Source: Campylorhamphus procurvoides
Taxonomy: Eukaryota; Chordata; Aves; Passeriformes; Dendrocolaptidae
Reading direction: 5' to 3'
Length of the DNA: 64,000 nucleotides
Assembly (NCBI GenBank): GCA_013396655.1
Contig: WBMV01000852.1
Coordinates: 2,476,189 to 2,540,188, forward strand
Below the pieces are notes generated by a model, which did no database searches, was not told the DNA's origin, and was given only the letters and a program-made list of their open reading frames with translations. Below, piece by piece: positions 53,388-64,000 of the stretch (position 1 is the first letter of the stretch; each line of letters begins with the position of its first letter). The position numbers and the translations under genes are program-made.

Positions 53388-55135
53388 TAAAGTGGATTTG
53401 ACAGAAATTATTTACTCCATGTTGTCCACTGAGCAGCACCTGTCTTGCACAAAAAGCCTTCTTTTGCATCCATCATTTTTGAAGCCATGGCTTTGAAAAG
53501 CGTCTTGCTGCACTGCAGAATTCTTCTCCATTTTACCATAAAACCTTTGCAGACTGATGATAAAACGCTTTTTATTTTATTTTTTTTATCATTGTCTTTG
53601 TTGTAATATTCAGTTGAAAATTATTCCATGCTATGGCAATAAATGCATCAAAAAAACCAGCTGGAGGGAGCCTGGAGCATCACTGGGATGAGGGAGGCTG
53701 GGGTGGTGCTGGGTGCACGTGATTCTTGCCAGCTCCCTGCACTGCCTCTTGTGCTTCACCTTTCACAGAGCCAGTGCAGGTGAATAAAGAGGAGGGGGAA
53801 GGCAGGGAGGTCTGGGGCTCTTCAGCCATCTCAGTGAAGATGCCTCACATTGCTGAAGGGCAGCAGAAGCTGCTTTGTGTCTCCATAAATCCTTGACTGC
53901 CTCCTCCTGCTGCTTCCCTTGTCACTTGGCTTCTCAGGAGTTATTAATTCAGCATTCCCAGGCCTTGGAGGATAGAGTTTAAATCCACTGGAGCACTGGG
54001 AGCCCACCCATTGCTGGCAGCTGATGCTTGCAGGGGCCAGGCAGGGCAGTGGCACTGCAGATTGGGGCTTCCCAGGAATGAAAAATTAATTAAAGTTTTT
54101 TGTGCTGTGTTCTGAGCTTGGGCTGGGCTGGTTGGAGTCTCTGGAGCAACAGCCTGCAGTGCCTGTGGGCATCTGAGCAGCAGTTTGGGACTATGCTTGT
54201 CCTTGGGGCAGTGTTGGAGTTACCCTAAATATGACCTGGTTGTTGTCCTGTGGTCTAAATAGCATTTATTTCCTCACAGTCTTGCAAATCCAGTCAGTTC
54301 TGCGTTACCCATGTGTGGTTTCCAAAGCTTTTCTATGCCTGAGCAAGATTGCTGGAGCATAATTTTTCAGGGGTAACAAATGCCCATGGTTCATCTGGGA
54401 GACCATGGAGATGCTGAAGAGCAGCAGCATGCTCTTTCCTGTAGTTTCTGTACAATATAGGCTTTCTTTTAGCAAAACACTCAGTGACTTCAGCTGATTG
54501 CCCCTGCATGCACGTGCTGGAGCATCTAGTGGGAACTGGAGGGGTTCAGAGGACATTCCTCCCAGCACAAAAATGGAATTCATAGACTTCTGAGCTGTCT
54601 TGTTCCCCGAGACTTTCTGGTACAGTGAATTACTGGGCAGACTTAGGAGCTTGGGCTTCAGGGGCTTCTCTTGCTTGGGTGTTCAGGTTATTTTTGGTGG
54701 GAACACATTCTTTGCAGCTGGCCTGAGACTCAGCAAGGAGAAAGCTGTCAGGCTGAGAAATGCTTTTCATCCCTTGAAATTCCATTTGGCTTTAGCTGGT
54801 TTATAATAATTTAAAAAGAAAAAAAAATTAAAACAGCCCATGACATTTTCCCTTGTTCTGCAGGAGTGCCTGGGGGGAAAACCCACCATCTGTGTGCCAA
54901 GGCCCTCAGTAATGAGAGGAGCCCTCCCAGCCTTTATACTTCTTGGGTCTGGGGTTTGTGTGCACTGACCAGAGAAGGGAGTTTGTTTTTTTTTATTTTT
55001 CTCCAGCTCCAGTACAAAGGGATCTTGGCATACACACGTTTTAATAAAATAATGTTTTTTAAATTGGCCATGCAAAACAGCCCAAAATTCCAAAATTAAA
55101 AGCTCAGTAGAGAACTTCTTGGATTAAGAGGCCAT

Positions 55136-55396
55136 TAAGAGTAATGGCCTGGAGCTGTGTCAGGGCAGGTTTAGGTTGGGTATTAAGAAAAGGTTCTTCA
55201 CCCAGAAGGTGGTTGGGCACTGGAACAGGCTCCCCAGGGCAGTGATCACAGCACCAAGCCTGGCAGAGCTTGAGAAGGTGTTTGCTCTTTAGCACATGAT
55301 GGGATTCTTGGGGTATTCCTGTGCAGGGCCAGAAGTTGTCTAGGATAATCCTTGTAGGTCACTTCCAACTCAGGAGATTCTATGATTTGATGATTC
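55136..55396 (+). mobile_element. CR1 retrotransposon 3' fragment, plus orientation
   Basis: In order: AGAGTAATGGCCTGGAGCTG, GGTTTAGGTTGGGTATTAAG, AAAGGTTCTTCACCCAGAAGG, GGCACTGGAACAGGCTCCCC, AGGGCAGTGATCACAGCACC, GGGATTCTTGGGGTATTCCT, GTGCAGGGCCAGAAGTTGTC and GGTCACTTCCAACTCAGGAG, ending GATTCTATGATTTGATGATTC. The central GGATTCTTGGGG...CAGGGCCAG words differ from the copies at 37201 and 60889, so this is a different CR1 subfamily. It is noncoding. Confidence 0.94.
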
Positions 55397-55789
55397 TTCC
55401 ATTGATCTCCACCATCATGACACAGCAGAGGAGGCTGTACATGCTGTGTCACCTTCAGGTTCCCAAGTCTGGAGGAAAAGCTGGGTTTTCCCCAGTGGAT
55501 CACCCAGTTGTGCAATGGGAGAAGGTGTTTATCAGCCATCTGTGATGCTTGTTCTTGCCCCCTGGGAAAGGCAGACTAGATAATCTAAATTCCCTTCCAG
55601 ACTACTACCTCTCCTCTTAATTTTGTGTCCTCTCTCATGGGTTAATAAAAAATATTTGTATGTTTTTCTTGAATTGGGATGTGAGGGGGCTTTTTTGAGT
55701 CTAGACCTCGTGCTGGGTCTGGTGGAGGTATCCCAGGAAAAGGTCCCCAGCTGTGGAGGAGAGGTGTGCTGGTGCTGCTGTGTTAAATA

Positions 55790-56050
55790 GCTGTTGTTTT
55801 GGGATCTGATTGAATTAGGACTCCCTCGAACTCTATCAGTCCTGCTGCACAGATAAAGGCTTGTTTATTTTTCATTGGCCCTTTGTTGAAATAAAACGGT
55901 TTCTGATAATGCCCAAGTAATTCTTTTTATCGACATCCAGGCGGCTGATACGGAAATAAAAAATAGGGAACTCTTTTCAGTGGAGATTAAAATCTCTTGG
56001 AAACGTGGCAGGCTTCCAACATGAAGTATTGTCATTGCTTCTGCCGAGCA
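55790..56050. promoter_or_regulatory. candidate conserved noncoding element
   Basis: The block contains CATTGGCCCTTTGTTG (a CCAAT-reverse word next to a SOX-like CTTTGTT), ATAAAACGGTTTCTG, TTTTTATCGACATCC, GCGGCTGATACGG and similar CpG-retaining words. It shows no repeat similarity. Its composition differs from the repeat-bearing DNA just upstream. Conservation is untested. Confidence 0.25.
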
Positions 56051-57589
56051 GGTCTGTCAGTGCTGCTGCTCCTTTCCACAGCAGCCACTTGCCCTGGAAG
56101 AGGAGCTTACTAAAGAATCCCGTTTTCCTGAAATTAAAGTGCTGTGTGAAGGGTATTTTAGCAGGTGCATCACAAATCTGATATGTCAGGGGGAAAAAAG
56201 GAAGTAAAAGTCATAGAGACAACCTTTATGGAACATTTAAAAACAGATTAAAAGGAGGTGGGCTTATTCCCGTGTTGAATAACATGTTGCTTTCTGGTGC
56301 TCTCTGGGCCTTCGGGAGGGATTGGCCTCGATGTGCAGGGAAGTGCAGGCAGGACAAAGCCAGGCAGGCCATTTATTGAGGGACACACGTGAGAGCAGTT
56401 GGATGCTGCTGTTGGAGAGGGCAGGGCAGAGCAGCACTGGCTTCACTGCTCCCACCCAGCAGTGCTGCTGCAGTGTCACAGCCTGCTGCCACCCCAGCAC
56501 CAGCACAAGCAATTAAAACCTGAGTTTATCTTGAACAGAGTATTTTTCATTGCTACTTACCTGTTTCTGAAAGGGACATCAGCTTCTCTGCTCATCCAGG
56601 TGCCATGGTGTGTGTGATGAGGGACTCTCTTACACAGGAGCCAGGCTGTGGGGTGGCATGGGAAGTTTTGGTTGCCTGACCTTACAAGACCATGTTGCAC
56701 CCAGGTTCTGTTTCCACAGGGAGCAGAAGAAATGATTTGCAGCAGCATTTAGCCTGTGGGTGTTGTGTGCTTATTTTCTCTAACTTAAAGGAAGTCAAAT
56801 TGTGACTGGGCTGAGGAATAGGAACACAGAAGGATTTGGTCTGTGGAATGAAGGATTTGATTAATTTTGGGGTGTTCCTCTGGACAAGCTGGAGCAGTTC
56901 ACCATCAGCTGGATTGGGGTTGCTGTGCTGAAGGTACTCAGGTGTGAGCCCTTCTGGGTAACACACAGCAGGGGTCTTAATGGCCATTCCCAAAATGGGG
57001 AAAGTGGTGGCTGATTTGAAAGCTGCAAAGGCTCTTTAAACCGAAAAATCATGAGACAGCAGGGCACAGCTGCAGTTTCTGAATTTGCCTTGCTTATGAA
57101 GTTTGCTGTCACTCTGGTATGAAGAGCTAAGTAAATGCTAAATGAACTGTATTTAAAAATACTTCCTCAATAAATGGCCTTGCAAATTAAATTTTGGAAG
57201 ATGATCTTACCTTTAGCCCATCTTGAGATAATTTTAATTATGGTTAATAAAAATTCAATCTGCATTTCCAGTTTATTGTCTTACTCCATCCTGACTTCAT
57301 CCCTTAAGAAGACCAGTAATGATGCAAGTATGTGAGGGCAAAGCACTCACCTCGAGCCATCAGTATCCAAGTGCCATTTGAAGCCTTTCCTGAGTGTATT
57401 AAGCTCTGCCTTAAAATCAGCTGGAACTTGTGTTCACTTTTCTTTTTCTCCTGGAAGAGTGTTGGTTTTCAGATTAAATATACCCACAGAGTGTTGATAA
57501 ATTGATGCTGTCCCACTGTCTAACTCCCTTTCTGGTGCTTACCTGTTCGTACTGTTGACAGTATACACTCATATCCCATAGCCTTCCAT

Positions 57590-57745
57590 CCTCTGCATGG
57601 CTGAACAAGCCCTCAGGTCCTCTGAGAAGACCTGATCATCCTCCTATACCCACTCCAGTGTGCATTTGTTGTTCTTGGGCACCATCACCCAGCAGGACAT
57701 GCACTGCTGTGGGTCAGGTCTCACCTGGCCTATTGTTGTGACTCC
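57590..57745 (-). mobile_element. doubtful old CR1 internal remnant
   Basis: GCTGAACAAGCCCTCAGG, GACCTGATCATCCTCCTA, ACCCACTCCAG and CAGGTCTCACCTGG appear in the order found in the reversed internal part of CR1 (a 'gatcatc...ggacccactccag...ggtctcacc' pattern). Divergence is high and gaps are needed, so this is a weak call. Confidence 0.28.
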
Positions 57746-60101
57746 TTAGCCATCATCTGTGGTCCCTCTCACTGGAGGGTGCATTGTATGAGCTGTTCTT
57801 GGGAATTCTGTCATGTCCTTCCACCTGAGAAGCAAAGGAAGCCATAAGAGCATAAGGGGATCCCAGTACAGCTAAGCACCACATGGCTGGCTTTCTTCCC
57901 GTGCCCCCCAAACCTTCTGGGAATGGGGGCTGGTCACATCAGGTGTCCATCAGTGACTCATCATGGACAGAGATACTCAGGCAGCCTTGTCATCTTTCTG
58001 CAGCTCATTTTCTTGCAGAACTCGTGGCAGAGCTTTCAGGCAGTGCACGTGAGTGCTGCTCAGTCCCCCTGGCCCCTGCCCAGGACCTGGAGCCTGCTGG
58101 TGCTGACAGAGACCTGCCAGTGCTGGATATTTTCCTATGGATGTTATGGGGCTGTGCAGCTCTTAAAAAGCCCTGTTGGAAACACTCCCTCTGGAAGTTT
58201 CCCTTTCCCTCTCTCTGTTTCTTTTCTTTAATCTGTGGGAGATTTCAGAGTCACAGATTTGGGATACACCAGCAGGTGGCCATATTATTCCCCTCCTGGT
58301 GCAAAGTTAATCATTGCTCTGTGGAAATCAAGGGCAGGGTAGAGGACTGAGTGAACTGCCAGCTCCATAAAGATAGTCTGGCAAATTAATGGATGCACTG
58401 TGTACTTTCAATGGGATTTCTTCCATCTTCTTTCGAACATTGTGATTGCCCTGCACAGCATAGCTTGCCCTTCCTCTTCTTCCTTCTCCAAACCCTGCTG
58501 AGAGCCTGTGGTTGAATTTGCATGAAAGAGGACTGGAGAGCAGCATTTTGGATTGGGAAGTGTTTGTGGCTGGCTCACCTATCCAGAGTTTTCTTTTCCA
58601 AACTTACTGCTGTGTTATCCCAAAAGTTCCTTTAATAGAAACAAGTGTCATTCATCCAAAGGGAAGAAAGGGAGGAAAAGCAACTTTGAAACCAGTTGTT
58701 CCATTATTCCCTGTTGGGTGAACAAGGAGATGACTTAGGCCGTGTCCCAGTGACCCATCTGGATGGCTTGGATCCTGCTGGGGCGGAAGAGCTGTAGGCA
58801 TGTTCCTTGCCTTTGTATGGAGCAGACTGGCCAGTCACCCATCCATTTCTTGAAGCCACTTTCCTGATGTAACAGGGATATACCAAGAATTTTTCAATTG
58901 CCAGTTTGGGATGAGAAAATAAACCTAACATCAAAATTAAAGATAGAATCATGGTCAAAGCCAACTAAGGAATAATCTACTCAAGTGTTTTACTTAACCT
59001 GATGGTTTTTGGCAGTCTGGATTTTATGATCACTGTAATTTATGATAGTCTTAAATCACTGCATTTATGCAATTTGGTTAGGAGTAACCCTTCTGCTGTT
59101 TTTCTTCTCCTCTTGGCCCATGCTTTTATTAAAGTGATGTCACTTGCTTGGAGAATGTTAAATGCCATGTGAGCTTAATGTGATAAGAAACTTTAAACCT
59201 GCAGTTTGAAGAATCTGGCAAGGCACCACTTGCAAGGGAATATCTTTTAGTAGGATGTAGATCTAATTGGAAAACATGGTTTCACATCTGAGAAAAACAC
59301 TTGCACAGGCCTTGGAGGAGGCTGTGCTTGCTTTCTGGAGCACAGAGGTGGCTCCTGCACACCCTGGGGATCTGTCGTGTCCCTGAGAGGCAGACTCACA
59401 TCCCGTGCTATATTTATAACACAGTTATTTCACAGTTGCTCAAAGACAAGACTAAGTTTGAGCTGAGTTAGATCATTATACTTCAATATTTGATATCCTG
59501 ACACTTTGGAAGTAGTACAAGTGGTGGTGGTCAGTCTTGTTTGAAGCAACCTGAGCAGTCAGACACCAGCTCTCTCCTGGGAAGCCTGAGGTTGCATGTC
59601 AAGCTTTCCCTCAAGGGATGTGTCCTGCTCAAAAAGATGATCAGAAACAAAGATCTTACAGTTAAAAAATAAATAAACAATTTGAAAAGTACACTTGGTT
59701 TCTAAGGTTGTAGGAAGATTTCAAGCATCTGTCTTGCTGCCTTTGCGTTGTCAAAGAAGAAAGAGGAAGAGTTTTGTTTTGTTGTTGTTGACGTACATTG
59801 ATTAGAAGTATAAAGTAGGATGTGTAGGGATTTGAGATTCCAATCTCCTCCACTGTATTTCAGCACTGGACTGATTCCTCTTTCTTGCTCCTAACCTTCT
59901 GGAGAGTAACAAGCCTTTCAAGCCTTCCACCCTTTCATTGTTCTGTTTTCATAAAGAAACCCAGATGGACTGGGTAAGCTGATAGGTTTAGGATGATGGC
60001 CCTGCGTAGCATCACGGTGGCCCCACAGCAGCGCTGCCAGCATTGGGGTCCTGCCCTGGGGTCAGGCAGTCTGGGGGATGCTGTTGGTGTCATTGCATTA
60101 A

Positions 60102-63987
<3,886 letters not shown>

Positions 63988-64000
63988 TGGATTTTGGTGT
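63988..64000 (+). CDS. TNIK: TNIK exon 7, first 13 bases: DFG motif (partial)
   Basis: The 13 bases TGGATTTTGGTGT complete Val170, whose first base comes from exon 6, and encode Asp171-Phe172-Gly173 and two bases of Val174. This is the magnesium-binding DFG motif at the start of the activation segment. The window ends here, so the activation loop, the rest of the C-lobe, the central region and the citron-homology domain lie beyond it. Confidence 0.92.

Overview
The window is vertebrate nuclear DNA, almost certainly from a bird. It carries part of one gene on the + strand: TNIK (TRAF2- and NCK-interacting kinase, a germinal-centre-kinase / MAP4K-like Ser/Thr kinase). The bird assignment rests on the interspersed repeats: every one I can name is a short, 3'-truncated CR1 retrotransposon copy in avian style, repeat density is low, and I see no mammalian-type SINEs. 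I cannot place the bird more narrowly.

Layout: intron 1 tail (1-178); exon 2 (179-244, glycine-rich loop); a ~49.9 kb intron (245-50137); exon 3 (50138-50194, catalytic lysine); a 3.0 kb intron; exon 4 (53238-53363, alpha-C helix and beta-4); a 6.8 kb intron; exon 5 (60126-60236, hinge and D/E helices); a 2.3 kb intron; exon 6 (62573-62663, HRD catalytic loop); a 1.3 kb intron; and the first 13 bases of exon 7 (63988-64000, DFG). Exon numbers assume the human gene model, with exon 1 (start codon) upstream of the window. Spliced, the exons give an uninterrupted reading frame covering human TNIK residues 20 to about 174, the N-lobe and the start of the C-lobe of the kinase domain. The paralogues MAP4K4 and MINK1 are excluded at several diagnostic residues.

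The rest is intronic: five clear CR1 fragments plus one shorter and one doubtful copy, one possible very old amniote repeat, short homopolymers and TG/TA tracts, a strong G-quadruplex tract, and several AT-rich stretches with homeodomain/POU-like sites that look like candidate conserved noncoding elements. One GC- and CpG-richer island in the large intron (about 16500-17000) has two AP-1 sites and a 24-codon signal-peptide-like ORF that runs into a 5' splice site. It is the best candidate for an unannotated promoter or nested first exon.

I see no second protein-coding gene that I recognise, no RNA gene, no endogenous retrovirus with recognisable ends, and no CRISPR or other prokaryotic system. 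Open reading frames of 60-230 codons outside the TNIK exons show no recognisable domains and mostly overlap one another on both strands, as expected by chance in moderately GC-rich intron DNA.
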